From the IMG/VR virus record IMGVR_UViG_3300031599_000051, positions 1 through 20,608 of that record: 20,608 nucleotides of DNA; one strand, given 5' to 3'. Positions 12,534 to 19,009 of the stretch are shown in pieces. The notes below the pieces were generated by a model. The model was given only the letters and a program-made list of their open reading frames with translations. It was not told where the DNA came from and searched no databases. Source of the DNA: a virus. A program made the translations under genes and the position numbers. How positions within the stretch are numbered: position 1 is the first letter of the stretch; every line of letters begins with the position of its first letter.

Positions 12534-13853
12534 TTAAATCTTTTCACCAGGCTCAAATCCACGGAAAGTTTTAAAGCGAGGAAAACGTAAACTATAAGTC
12601 CCATCTTGATTTTGTGTTACAGCATCTGCTCTAACTTCAACAAGCTGAGTAATAAGATTAGCCCTGCCATCCCAAAAAGTGGATCGGTTATCATCCGTAA
12701 AGCCACTACCAACGTTGACACGTATATCCTTGCCATCGTCTGTCCCAGTGCATACAATAGCGCCAAGCCGTCCTTCGTTTCGTCCAGTACCTTCTTCAAC
12801 ATCGATTACCTCCAATGTAACTTCGATAAATGGCTTTGCTTTGAGCCAAGCATGCGACCGCTTACACGTATAAGGTGCGTTAACGTCTTTTATCATTACA
12901 CCTTCATATCCACCGTCTACAGCCGCTTTATTAAGCTCTACAAAGCGTTCTTCGCCTTTAGTGGTACTAAGATCAATATCTTCCCATGCACACGCTTGTA
13001 CGTGCTCTAAGAGGTCTTGGTGTTCCAATACCCAATACTTAACTAAATTACTGCGAGTAGTCTGTGGCGTATTCCACGACCCTTTAAGGAAGTCTACTAG
13101 TGGAATAAAATCAAACAAGTGTAGTACACTTTGTATGTCAACTTTGTTGTCTTTACGATGCACTTGCTTCATAAGGTCTTGAAAGTCTTTGCCCATTACT
13201 TCGCCATCTAGTACACAGTCATATGGTGCTGGCTTCTCTGCAAGTACTGCTTCAATCTCTGCTACAATGTGTGGAAAGTTATGGAACTGTCTGCCGTTGC
13301 GGCTAAACAGTTCTACTTTGCCTGAGCGACATATAGCTAGTACACGCACACCATCTAGTTTAACTTCAATCTGCTTTACACCAGTCATCTTCTTTTCGTG
13401 GTTAGCACTATCATGTGCAAGCTGGCACCCAAAGATTGGAATAGCGTATTGTGGGAACTCTTTAGCTACTTTGTTAACTGTCTTTTCGCTCATGCCACAG
13501 CGCAAGTCTTTAATTAAGATGCGTCTGTAAAATCCATTCCACTGTTCAGTAGTAGCAACATTCTTTGCAAGTTCAATGGCGTCGCGAGCTGCGTGTCCTG
13601 TGAGTTGCCTAGTTTGCAGTTCTAATGCTAGTGCTTTAAATGTAGCCCAGTCCAAGCCTTGTCCAGTAATAACACCTGTACGCTCTGGAACTTTCTTTAC
13701 GCCAAATGTTACAAGCGGATCAAGTGCCATTGTAATGCCTTCAAAGAACTCATCCAGTCCTTCCTGCATTGCTTCTAGTAGAATTGCTTGTTTAGCGAGC
13801 TTACTATTGTCAGCTTCTAAATGTTTGATAATTTCTTGTGGTTGCATTCTCAT
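12534..13853 (-). CDS. ATP-dependent DNA ligase (T4 gene 30-like)
   Basis: This enzyme seals nicks in duplex DNA with ATP, serving phage replication and repair, and could finish repair begun by UvsE. Nucleotidyltransferase motifs are in order: KLDGVR (165-170; K165 is the lysine adenylated), then the motif III region with DCVLDGEVMG, LHLFDF (IIIa), GYEGVMIKD (IV) and RSHAWLKAKP (V). An OB-fold C-terminal domain (TLEVIDVEEGTG onward) ends the protein. At 439 residues it falls between T7 (359) and T4 (487) ligases. The start at 13853 follows GAGGG with about 6-base spacing. It has its own promoter. Confidence 0.95.
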   Translation of the reverse strand: MRMQPQEIIKHLEADNSKLAKQAILLEAMQEGLDEFFEGITMALDPLVTFGVKKVPERTGVITGQGLDWATFKALALELQTRQLTGHAARDAIELAKNVATTEQWNGFYRRILIKDLRCGMSEKTVNKVAKEFPQYAIPIFGCQLAHDSANHEKKMTGVKQIEVKLDGVRVLAICRSGKVELFSRNGRQFHNFPHIVAEIEAVLAEKPAPYDCVLDGEVMGKDFQDLMKQVHRKDNKVDIQSVLHLFDFIPLVDFLKGSWNTPQTTRSNLVKYWVLEHQDLLEHVQACAWEDIDLSTTKGEERFVELNKAAVDGGYEGVMIKDVNAPYTCKRSHAWLKAKPFIEVTLEVIDVEEGTGRNEGRLGAIVCTGTDDGKDIRVNVGSGFTDDNRSTFWDGRANLITQLVEVRADAVTQNQDGTYSLRFPRFKTFRGFEPGEKI

Positions 13854-13886
13854 GTACTGCCCTCTGTTTGCCTAATTGTTATATAC

Positions 13887-13915
13887 AGTATAGCACCAGA
13901 TCTGGCTGTTGTCAA
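13887..13915 (-). promoter_or_regulatory. Sigma70-type early promoter for DNA ligase
   Basis: TTGACA (13910-13915), 17-base spacer ending in TGC (extended -10), TATACT (13887-13892). Confidence 0.85.
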
Positions 13916-13950
13916 CCATTACTGGCATTTTTTTTCCATATTAAAAAAGG

Positions 13951-14038
13951 TGGAGGAAGATGTGGGATTCGAACCCACGGAACCTTGCGGTTCAACTCCT
14001 TAGCAGGGAGCTCCGATCGACCACTCTGGCAATCTTCC
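13951..14038 (-). tRNA. tRNA-Ser (GCU)
   Basis: A class II cloverleaf on the minus strand. The acceptor GGAAGAT pairs with ATCTTCC, the anticodon loop is CTGCTAA (anticodon GCT), and the variable arm GAACC-GCAA-GGTTC is long, as expected for Ser. The T arm contains GGGTTCGAATCCC, the discriminator is U, and CCA is encoded at 13951-13953. It stands alone between the small genes and the ligase. Confidence 0.92.
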
Positions 14039-14042
14039 GAAA

Positions 14043-14252
14043 TTAGTAGCGTTTATACCTTACATCTTTATTCATTTCATTGATAATACGATCACCTTCG
14101 ACCCTTGTATTATATTTTTCTTCATCCATTGCAATAGTATCAAATACGTTGCCCCAGAAATTACGTGCCCAAGCACTAAGATTGTCCTGTTGTAGAACAG
14201 TATGAACATGCTCTTTACGTTCTAACTGTCTCATTGCATCAAATGGTAACAT
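14043..14252 (-). CDS. Small phage protein, function unknown
   Basis: This 69-residue protein has an N-terminal helix rich in charged residues (MLPFDAMRQLERKEH) and a middle with SAWARNFWGNVFDTIAMDEE. It starts after AAGGTG with 4-base spacing, overlaps the gene before it by 14 bases, and ends 4 bases before tRNA-Ser, so the tRNA is probably cotranscribed. No family is recognised. Confidence 0.7.
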   Translation of the reverse strand: MLPFDAMRQLERKEHVHTVLQQDNLSAWARNFWGNVFDTIAMDEEKYNTRVEGDRIINEMNKDVRYKRY

Positions 14253-14430
14253 GTTTCACCTTCTCAAATTTGCGCCGGCTCTTGGACCATTGCTTCATTG
14301 GTTTCTTAAACATAATCTCTTCAGTAGTACCTTGCTTAATGTATCCAGCTAAAGTACCGCCATCAGTAACGATGTATGTATGATTCTGTACAGGCGTATC
14401 CCATACTGTAATTTCTTTAAGATATTGCAT
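14239..14430 (-). CDS. Small phage protein, function unknown
   Basis: This 63-residue protein has a beta-rich N-terminal part (YLKEITVWDTPVQNHTYIV, then DGGTLAGYIKQGT) and a basic C-terminus with KPMKQWSKSRRKFEKVK. The pattern is of a small barrel-like phage protein I believe recurs in marine T4-like phages, but the function is not known to me. The start overlaps the stop of the preceding gene (TAATG), so translation is coupled. Confidence 0.7.
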   Translation of the reverse strand: MQYLKEITVWDTPVQNHTYIVTDGGTLAGYIKQGTTEEIMFKKPMKQWSKSRRKFEKVKHVTI

Positions 14431-14726
14431 TAAGCTTTCTTCTTGTTAGGCTTAGTGTATCCATCCTTGGGTCGTGCGTTCGCTGCCATATCGCTTTTGA
14501 AGCCTGTCTTTATTCTTTGTAATCTAGACTGATCTATGCCCCTTGTGCTTTCAATTGCTTTTGCTACAGCCGCTAGTTCTGAATCTCGTGCTGGTGAGTT
14601 AGAATACTTTTGCTTCTTAAGAACAATGTCATACAGTTCGTATTGCCGCTCGTTGCCTAGTGACCTAATTAAGTTTCTTGCTTCTTCATCGTACTTGCGG
14701 TTGTCTTCTTTTGGTAAGTATTTCAT
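14430..14726 (-). CDS. Small basic helical phage protein
   Basis: This 98-residue protein has helical segments (residues 14-40 and 45-75), with ARNLIRSLGNERQYELYDIV and SELAAVAKAIESTRGID, and a Lys-rich tail (KPNKKKA). The basic character would suit nucleic-acid or ribonucleoprotein binding, but no domain is recognised. The ribosome site is weak (GAG at about 10 bases). It is the second gene of a run of small genes from 14966 to 14043. Confidence 0.65.
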   Translation of the reverse strand: MKYLPKEDNRKYDEEARNLIRSLGNERQYELYDIVLKKQKYSNSPARDSELAAVAKAIESTRGIDQSRLQRIKTGFKSDMAANARPKDGYTKPNKKKA

Positions 14727-14744
14727 ACTATTAGTCTCAGTTAG

Positions 14745-14966
14745 TTAGTACATCTGTCCTTCAACTTGTTTAAGAACTGCTTGTGAATGCTTGCAGGAAC
14801 CTCTAAATGTAAATCCTGGACAATCACAATCAAAGCCCTTGTCGTGTAGTTCAACACTATACTCGTTATCCTTTGATCCTTTCACAGGCCAAATGACGCC
14901 TACCATCCAATGGTCTTTTGGACTAAAGACAGTAGGCGCCAAGTACTTTGCTTTGAACTTGCTCAT
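14745..14966 (-). CDS. SWIM zinc-finger mini-protein
   Basis: This 73-residue protein ends in a SWIM-type motif: C47-x-C49-x8-C58-x-H60 (CDCPGFTFRGSCKH). SWIM fingers bind one zinc ion and occur in proteins that touch DNA, RNA or other proteins, usually as part of larger enzymes; here the finger is nearly the whole protein. The N-terminal half has a strand pattern (HWMVGVIWPVKGSKDNEYSV). The start follows GAGGAG and overlaps the stop of the phosphoesterase gene (ATGA), so the two are coupled. Confidence 0.75.
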   Translation of the reverse strand: MSKFKAKYLAPTVFSPKDHWMVGVIWPVKGSKDNEYSVELHDKGFDCDCPGFTFRGSCKHSQAVLKQVEGQMY

Positions 14967-15484
14967 ACTAACTCCTCTAAGTTTATTGGAGTGTAGTTAA
15001 TTTGCTCAACACAAACACATCTGTAAGGACCTTCTGGTGAAGGGTTACTGTGTATGTGTCCATGCACGTTCAACAATGGCTTGTTACCAAACCTATGCGA
15101 TTCAGCAAGTGTGCTAGCATGTTGCGGTGTGTGGCTAAACAACAAACCTCTGTCGCTCATATCAATCCACAGTTGGATATCCTTAAAGAATGGTGCAATC
15201 ATCTTTGCGTTGTCGTGATTACCAAGTACTAGTCTTTTCTTGCCTGGCAACTTAGCAAAGACATTAGTCATCCAATCAACTTTGTCCATACCAAATAATA
15301 CATCTCCGCAATGGATAACTGTGTCATTTGGTTTCACTACACTAGCCCAATTATCTAACATTACTTCGTTCATATGATTAACGTCAGTAAAGCCATCTCT
15401 AGGAGGCTTACCAGCGTAGTCTTTAAACGTAAGGATTGGAGCGTGGTTAAAATGTGTATCGCTTATGACCCAAGTATCTGTCAT
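14963..15484 (-). CDS. Calcineurin-like metallophosphoesterase
   Basis: This 173-residue protein has the full two-metal phosphoesterase motif set: SDTHF (D9, H11), CGDV (D61), GNHD (N89-H90-D91), FSHTP (H118) and GHIH (H143, H145). The fold hydrolyses phosphodiester or phosphomonoester bonds. Substrates in this family range from nucleic acids to cyclic nucleotides and pyrophosphates, so the substrate here is open. Phage members could modify nucleotides, RNA ends or signalling nucleotides, which I infer only. It begins after GAGGG, has its own early promoter, and shares a leader segment with the DNA ligase gene. Confidence 0.9.
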   Translation of the reverse strand: MTDTWVISDTHFNHAPILTFKDYAGKPPRDGFTDVNHMNEVMLDNWASVVKPNDTVIHCGDVLFGMDKVDWMTNVFAKLPGKKRLVLGNHDNAKMIAPFFKDIQLWIDMSDRGLLFSHTPQHASTLAESHRFGNKPLLNVHGHIHSNPSPEGPYRCVCVEQINYTPINLEELV

Positions 15485-15520
15485 TGTAACTGCCCTCTGT
15501 ATATTATTAACTATACTACT

Positions 15521-15549
15521 ATAATAACACCAAAAGGCGTAGTTGTCAA
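15521..15549 (-). promoter_or_regulatory. Sigma70-type early promoter for the phosphoesterase operon
   Basis: TTGACA (15544-15549), 17-base spacer ending in TGT (extended -10), TATTAT (15521-15526). The -35 starts next to the TAG stop of the gene at 15551. Confidence 0.8.
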
Positions 15550-15550
15550 C

Positions 15551-15808
15551 CTATTTTTTGATACTATTTTGAACTAATGCTGTGCATACTGTTAACTTAT
15601 TATTAAGATCGTCGATTTCTTCCTGTAGTCGAAGAAGTTCTTCTTCATTCGTCCAAATCTCGTAGTTTGTGCATCCGTCATCTGTACACGTTAAATCGTC
15701 CAAATAATAGTAAGCATTAATTACTGGAGGTATTGCTCCAATAGTCCATAGTAGCCCTAGTAATATTGCAATTACTTTAAGGGCATTGTTTAAAGCTGTA
15801 GTAACCAT
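15551..15808 (-). CDS. Small membrane-anchored coiled-coil protein
   Basis: This 85-residue protein has one hydrophobic segment near the N-terminus (about residues 8-33, LKVIAILLGLLWTIGAIPPVINA), then a Cys pair (C41, C46), and a C-terminal helix (55-72, NEEELLRLQEEIDDLNNK) likely to form a coiled coil. It would sit in the inner membrane with the tail in the periplasm or cytoplasm. With the envelope protein before it, a spanin-like arrangement is worth testing, but the partner has no lipobox and this is only inference. The start follows AGGAAAT. Confidence 0.65.
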   Translation of the reverse strand: MVTTALNNALKVIAILLGLLWTIGAIPPVINAYYYLDDLTCTDDGCTNYEIWTNEEELLRLQEEIDDLNNKLTVCTALVQNSIKK

Positions 15809-15821
15809 TGTATATTTCCTA

Positions 15822-16358
15822 TTACTTTGCTCTCAAATCCATTTGGAGAGTAATTTGATCGCCTACATTAAATTGATTGTATGTATACACGCTACCATAA
15901 TAACCATTGTATTCATACTTAACTAAGTAATCTTTAATCTTTCGTTCGTTTGTAATATAGTTAATCGTATCACATCGTGATTCTCTACGGTAACCAACAA
16001 TATTTCGTTGATTGTTACTATTTTGATTCTGTGCTATATTGCCGCCTGTAATAGCGCCAATTGCTGCTCCAGCGGCAGTTGCTGCCTTATTTCCGTTGCC
16101 GCCACCAAACTGGTTACCAACTACACCACCAACAATTGCTCCAAGAATGTTACCCATAATTGGGTCACTGTTATTACCTTGTCGCTGACTGTAAATAGGA
16201 ATATCAATATCCTTACACTCTTGCTTGGGATTACTAATTGCTACTGTAACATAGTTTGGAGAAACACTAGTTACATTGCCTTTAACTACAAAGGTGCCAG
16301 CATATGCACTAGTTGTAAACGATAGCATTAATACAGCACTTACTAATAATTTATTCAT
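15822..16358 (-). CDS. YcfJ-like glycine-zipper envelope protein
   Basis: This 178-residue protein starts with a signal peptide (MNKLLVSAVLMLSFTTSAYA, cut probably after residue 20, with no lipobox). The mature part has KQECKDI, then a glycine-zipper pair (about 69-107) with GNILGAIVGGVVGNQFGGGN and GAAIGAITGGNIAQN, and a C-terminal domain with a Cys (SRCDTIN). This order (Cys, GxxxG-rich 2TM, Cys, strand region) is that of bacterial YcfJ and related 17-kDa-antigen-type proteins of the outer envelope. Phage copies are unusual: it may be captured from a host and alter the infected cell's envelope or take part in lysis. It has its own promoter and a clear AAGGGA site. Confidence 0.8.
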   Translation of the reverse strand: MNKLLVSAVLMLSFTTSAYAGTFVVKGNVTSVSPNYVTVAISNPKQECKDIDIPIYSQRQGNNSDPIMGNILGAIVGGVVGNQFGGGNGNKAATAAGAAIGAITGGNIAQNQNSNNQRNIVGYRRESRCDTINYITNERKIKDYLVKYEYNGYYGSVYTYNQFNVGDQITLQMDLRAK

Positions 16359-16387
16359 TTCATTTCCCTTAGTTAATTTATATTACT

Positions 16388-16416
16388 ATTATAACACCAA
16401 AATAATACTTAGTCAA
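16388..16416 (-). promoter_or_regulatory. Sigma70-type early promoter for the envelope gene
   Basis: TTGACT (16411-16416), 17-base spacer ending in TGT (extended -10), TATAAT (16388-16393). The -35 overlaps the final Asp codon and TAA stop of the oxygenase gene at 16409. Confidence 0.85.
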
Positions 16417-16987
16417 CCTTTATTTTGGTATCAAAACTAATAACAGTACGTTTGCCACTAGTATTTTTATTTGTATAATGAAACATCCAACTAGGAAATA
16501 AAATTAAAGATCCTGAAGTTACTAAAACTTCTTTTCCTCTAGAATTATATTCCGTAATCTTTTCTCCGGATATGTCGGTTGGTTTTAAAACTGATATAGG
16601 ATTTTCAAACAACAGTGCCGAGTTATTAGATTCAATATACGGATAGTATGCGCCACTAACCATACTGCCACCAGCATGATTATGCCTCTCTATATAAGAG
16701 TCGTTCTCATATATAGCACTCCAGCTTAGTCCAATTTCTAATGGAATTAGCCCTGCTTCTAATGTATAAACTTCTAAGCATTTCTGCATTGCAAATTTTA
16801 AATGTACAAACTTCTCTGCAATTCCCAGGTCATATGTTCTTTTAGCATTTCCGTGCAGTAATGGAACTTTTAATCCGTTCGGATCAGACATCAGATAATC
16901 AATTACATCATCTTCATCAGCATAGCTGTTGCCGATATCAAACTTTGATACTAGCGAAGGAAAGAAACTAAAGTGTTCAGTTACCAA
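16409..16987 (-). CDS. 2OG-Fe(II) oxygenase-like protein (second of two)
   Basis: This 192-residue protein has the same fold pattern as the gene at 1989-2639: the iron-ligand region RHNHAGGSMVSGAYYP (H102, H104), the downstream LFPSWMFH (H170), and the 2-oxoglutarate-side Arg (R180, KRTVISFDT). The N-terminal EHFSFFPSLVSKFDIG also fits this family. The start is TTG at 16987 with a weak site. An earlier start is possible but no ATG exists in the open frame before the N-terminal motif, so an alternative start codon is likely. The substrate is unknown. Confidence 0.8.
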   Translation of the reverse strand: MVTEHFSFFPSLVSKFDIGNSYADEDDVIDYLMSDPNGLKVPLLHGNAKRTYDLGIAEKFVHLKFAMQKCLEVYTLEAGLIPLEIGLSWSAIYENDSYIERHNHAGGSMVSGAYYPYIESNNSALLFENPISVLKPTDISGEKITEYNSRGKEVLVTSGSLILFPSWMFHYTNKNTSGKRTVISFDTKIKVD

Positions 16988-16989
16988 AA

Positions 16990-17313
16990 CTATACCAATT
17001 TCACTTCTTGTACATTATCATAACGAAAGCTTCGCCAGCCTTTAGCATTGATGTCCCATACTGAACAGACCTTGTCCGACAGCGTTCGAATAGTCTTTTG
17101 ACTCATAGGATCTATTCTAGTTGCTTTAGGCTTAATGTCGTCTTTCAGCGTACAAGTCATAATACGCTTGTCGCCGTTAATTTTTAGGAATGTTACTTCT
17201 AGTACTTCGGTTGTTAGCTGTTCCATTAGAGCTGCTTTTGTCGGCAGTCCCTTTAGTTCCGCTATCTTTTCCGCTACTAAAGATTCTGTCCCAGTTGTCT
17301 CTATATTGTTCAT
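16990..17313 (-). CDS. DUF2693-like SH3-fold phage protein
   Basis: The start at 17313 (MNNIETTG) follows AAAGG at about 5 bases. A longer in-frame ATG at 17415 overlaps the clpP stop (TAATG) and cannot be excluded, but it lacks family similarity. The 107 residues carry a beta-barrel pattern seen in DUF2693-type phage proteins: LEVTFLKINGDKRIMTCTL (about 48-66) and SVWDINAKGWRSFRYDNVQEV (about 84-104). The function of the family is unknown to me. Its first 137 bases are overlapped in another frame by the gene at 17177-17362. Confidence 0.75.
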   Translation of the reverse strand: MNNIETTGTESLVAEKIAELKGLPTKAALMEQLTTEVLEVTFLKINGDKRIMTCTLKDDIKPKATRIDPMSQKTIRTLSDKVCSVWDINAKGWRSFRYDNVQEVKLV

Positions 17314-17362
17314 TTTTGCCTTTCCTTTGTTTATCGCCTTTACCGCCGTGCCATTGGTCCAT
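17177..17362 (-). CDS. Small HGGKG/NWDxIF-type phage protein overlapping the next gene
   Basis: ATG 17362 follows a perfect AAGGAG site at 5-base spacing. The first 30 residues have the pattern HGGKGDKQR then RDNWDRIF, which I recall from short proteins (about 35-45 residues) in T4-like phages. Here the frame continues for about 30 more residues, rich in Ser, Thr, Gly, Asn and Lys, through the start of the DUF2693-like gene in another frame. This looks like a lost stop codon and overprinting. It is not a shadow: the ribosome site and the N-terminal pattern support it. Function unknown. Confidence 0.6.
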   Translation of the reverse strand: MDQWHGGKGDKQRKGKNEQYRDNWDRIFSSGKDSGTKGTADKSSSNGTANNRSTRSNIPKN

Positions 17363-17414
17363 TTTTGCTCCTTTTGTTTCACTTCTAACCAACATATATC
17401 CAACCACTGGCTCA

Positions 17415-18029
17415 TTAGCGGCTCTCTACTACTTCGTCTGCAAGTCCATACTCAACTGCTTCTGCCGCTGTAAGGAATGTATCAAACTTCATTGTGTCAA
17501 ACAGCTCAGTATACTCTTTGCCTGCTGTATTGTGTTTAACGTACAACTCAGTTAATCGAATATTAACTTTCTTACTCTCTTCCATGCTACGTATAGCATC
17601 TTCAAATTGTAGCTCTTGTACGTGTACACTACCGCTTGTACCGCGTGTGCCTGAGCTTACTCTGTGGATCATTGTACGTGCTTCTGGCAACACTACCCGC
17701 TTGCCTTTTGTACCAGCTTGTGCAAGGAACGAGCCCATACTACATGCTTGACCCATTACAATTGTGCGTACATCACATTTAATAAACTGCATAGCATCGT
17801 AAATAGCAAGACCTGCTGTTACTGCGCCACCCGGGCTATTAATATACAAGTTAATTTCTTTATCTGGATTAATGCTTTCTAAATATAGCATTTGTGCCAC
17901 AATTACATTAGCCATATTATCTTCTACAGGACCATTGAGCATAATAATACGATCTTTTAACAAACGACTGTAAATGTCATATGAACGTTCGCCGTTTGCT
18001 TCTTTCTCAACTACCATTGGTATTAACAT
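17415..18029 (-). CDS. clpP: ClpP-like serine protease
   Basis: This 204-residue protein is the proteolytic chamber subunit of the Clp protease, which cuts proteins fed by ClpX or ClpA ATPases. The catalytic triad is present: S97 in [11 protein letters not shown]122 in ARTMIHR, and D183 in MKFDTFL. It also has NSPGG (64-68) and the family C-terminal pattern [13 protein letters not shown]. The phage likely forms a pure or mixed complex with host ClpP/ClpX and redirects host protein turnover, which is inference. The handle region is about 12 residues longer than in E. coli. It starts with TAATG coupling and GGAAGG before the ATG. Confidence 0.93.
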   Translation of the reverse strand: MLIPMVVEKEANGERSYDIYSRLLKDRIIMLNGPVEDNMANVIVAQMLYLESINPDKEINLYINSPGGAVTAGLAIYDAMQFIKCDVRTIVMGQACSMGSFLAQAGTKGKRVVLPEARTMIHRVSSGTRGTSGSVHVQELQFEDAIRSMEESKKVNIRLTELYVKHNTAGKEYTELFDTMKFDTFLTAAEAVEYGLADEVVESR

Positions 18030-18262
18030 TAATTGTACCTTCCTGCTTTTGCAATTTCTTTTGGACCAAATGTAGTAAATTCAAGTCCAGCCATTCCACC
18101 TACATATACCTTGCCATTCCAACGCATTTGGATTTTGTTAGTAGCAATAAATGCAGTTAGTGAATCTTCAAATCTGAAGTTATCAATTTCAGCAGTTACA
18201 ACTTTATCATTGTTTGTGCAAGTAACATCGACTTCTTCTGCATACGAAGCTTTATTATTCAT
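18029..18262 (-). CDS. Small phage protein upstream of clpP
   Basis: This 77-residue protein has a beta-rich pattern: [20 protein letters not shown] (about 10-29) and [20 protein letters not shown] (about 43-62). It starts after AAGGGAAAG, overlaps the preceding gene by ATGA and the clpP start by TAATG, so it belongs in the clpP operon. It may be a clpP-linked conserved protein, but I recognise no function. Confidence 0.75.
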   Translation of the reverse strand: MNNKASYAEEVDVTCTNNDKVVTAEIDNFRFEDSLTAFIATNKIQMRWNGKVYVGGMAGLEFTTFGPKEIAKAGRYN

Positions 18263-18519
18263 TCAACTTTCCCTTCAAGGCGTAAATTTAAAACAAAATT
18301 TTCTACTAGTAGCTTAGTCATTGTAGCCATAGATACTATTGCTCGTTGATCTTCCGGACATCCATCCATCTGTTCAAATACTTGAGATGCCATCATTTCA
18401 AATGCTTGCTTTTCCTCGATAGCTAGCTCACTCCAATCAATAGGATCTTTCATTTCACCTTCCATTGCGATGTTAGCTAGCTGTTCGATTGTCGCTTTTT
18501 TTTCTAATGGATCAGTCAT
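18259..18519 (-). CDS. Small acidic helical phage protein
   Basis: This 86-residue, Met/Glu-rich protein is helical almost throughout, with KKATIEQLANIAMEGEMKDP at the start and AFEMMASQVFEQMDG in the middle. It starts at an overlapping TAATG of the gene before it and ends in an overlapping ATGA. It is part of the clpP operon. It may be an adaptor or regulatory protein, but nothing in the sequence proves it. Confidence 0.7.
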   Translation of the reverse strand: MTDPLEKKATIEQLANIAMEGEMKDPIDWSELAIEEKQAFEMMASQVFEQMDGCPEDQRAIVSMATMTKLLVENFVLNLRLEGKVE

Positions 18520-18755
18520 TAGTGTATCGTTGCTCCATAGTGATCATCCATATCTCCGTTTGGATCTAGCCCAAAATGATCGATGCATAGTTGTGCAATT
18601 TCTTGCGGGAAACTTTCTTTATCCTCAACACTGTCAGGTATCCAAATACCTTTCAGGTGCCCGTCTGCGGACACAATTAAACCGTAGTCTTCTGATTCTA
18701 ATGTTTGGTCTAAAGTAATTTTGTTGTTTTCAATCTTATATTCTTTATGTGACAT
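18519..18755 (-). CDS. Small phage protein, first gene of the clpP operon
   Basis: I place the start at 18755 (MSHKEYK), 6 bases after GGGAG; an in-frame ATG at 18785 has no site. The 78 residues alternate strands (DYGLIVSADGHLKGIWIPDS) with an acidic helix (KESFPQEIAQLCIDHFG) and end DMDDHYGATIH. No early promoter of the clear type lies just upstream, so it is probably transcribed from the 19803 promoter through the two genes before it. Function unknown. Confidence 0.7.
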   Translation of the reverse strand: MSHKEYKIENNKITLDQTLESEDYGLIVSADGHLKGIWIPDSVEDKESFPQEIAQLCIDHFGLDPNGDMDDHYGATIH

Positions 18756-18796
18756 TTGACTCTCCCTTTTGGTTAAATTATTCATTGTACTTGTAT

Positions 18797-19006
18797 TTAA
18801 CCTTCCTTGTTGGAGTTGTCATTCCATTTGAGTATCTCTACTTCACCATCAGTATCTGTTTTATGCCGTAAAAACCCTTGATCGACTAAGCTATCAATAG
18901 TATTTTCAATACCGCTTCTAGTGCCAGAGCGGTGGAATATATAAGCTGAAAATCCGCTGCCTAGTACATATGCTGTCAATAACCACATTACGTTTTCTGT
19001 AAACAT
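18797..19006 (-). CDS. Small membrane-anchored phage protein
   Basis: This 69-residue protein has one hydrophobic segment near the N-terminus (about residues 5-24, with WLLTAYVLGSGFSAYIF). A soluble part follows, GIENTIDSLVDQGFLRHKTD, then a strand EVEILKW. It starts 3 bases after the stop of the gene at 19010 with AAGGTAT as site. This arrangement is one I believe recurs in marine phages. Function unknown. Confidence 0.75.
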   Translation of the reverse strand: MFTENVMWLLTAYVLGSGFSAYIFHRSGTRSGIENTIDSLVDQGFLRHKTDTDGEVEILKWNDNSNKEG

Positions 19007-19009
19007 TTT

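Noticed and set aside
12606-13010. Long plus-strand open frame opposite DNA ligase
   Set aside because: It is antisense to conserved ligase motifs and has no promoter, ribosome site or recognisable pattern.
13928-13947. T-run followed by A-run as a terminator after tRNA-Ser
   Set aside because: It could form only an all A-T stem without GC pairs, unlike the clear terminator at 3112-3146.
16008-16325. Plus-strand Cys/Ser-rich open frame
   Set aside because: It is the complement of the Gly/Asn-rich zipper region and so a composition effect.
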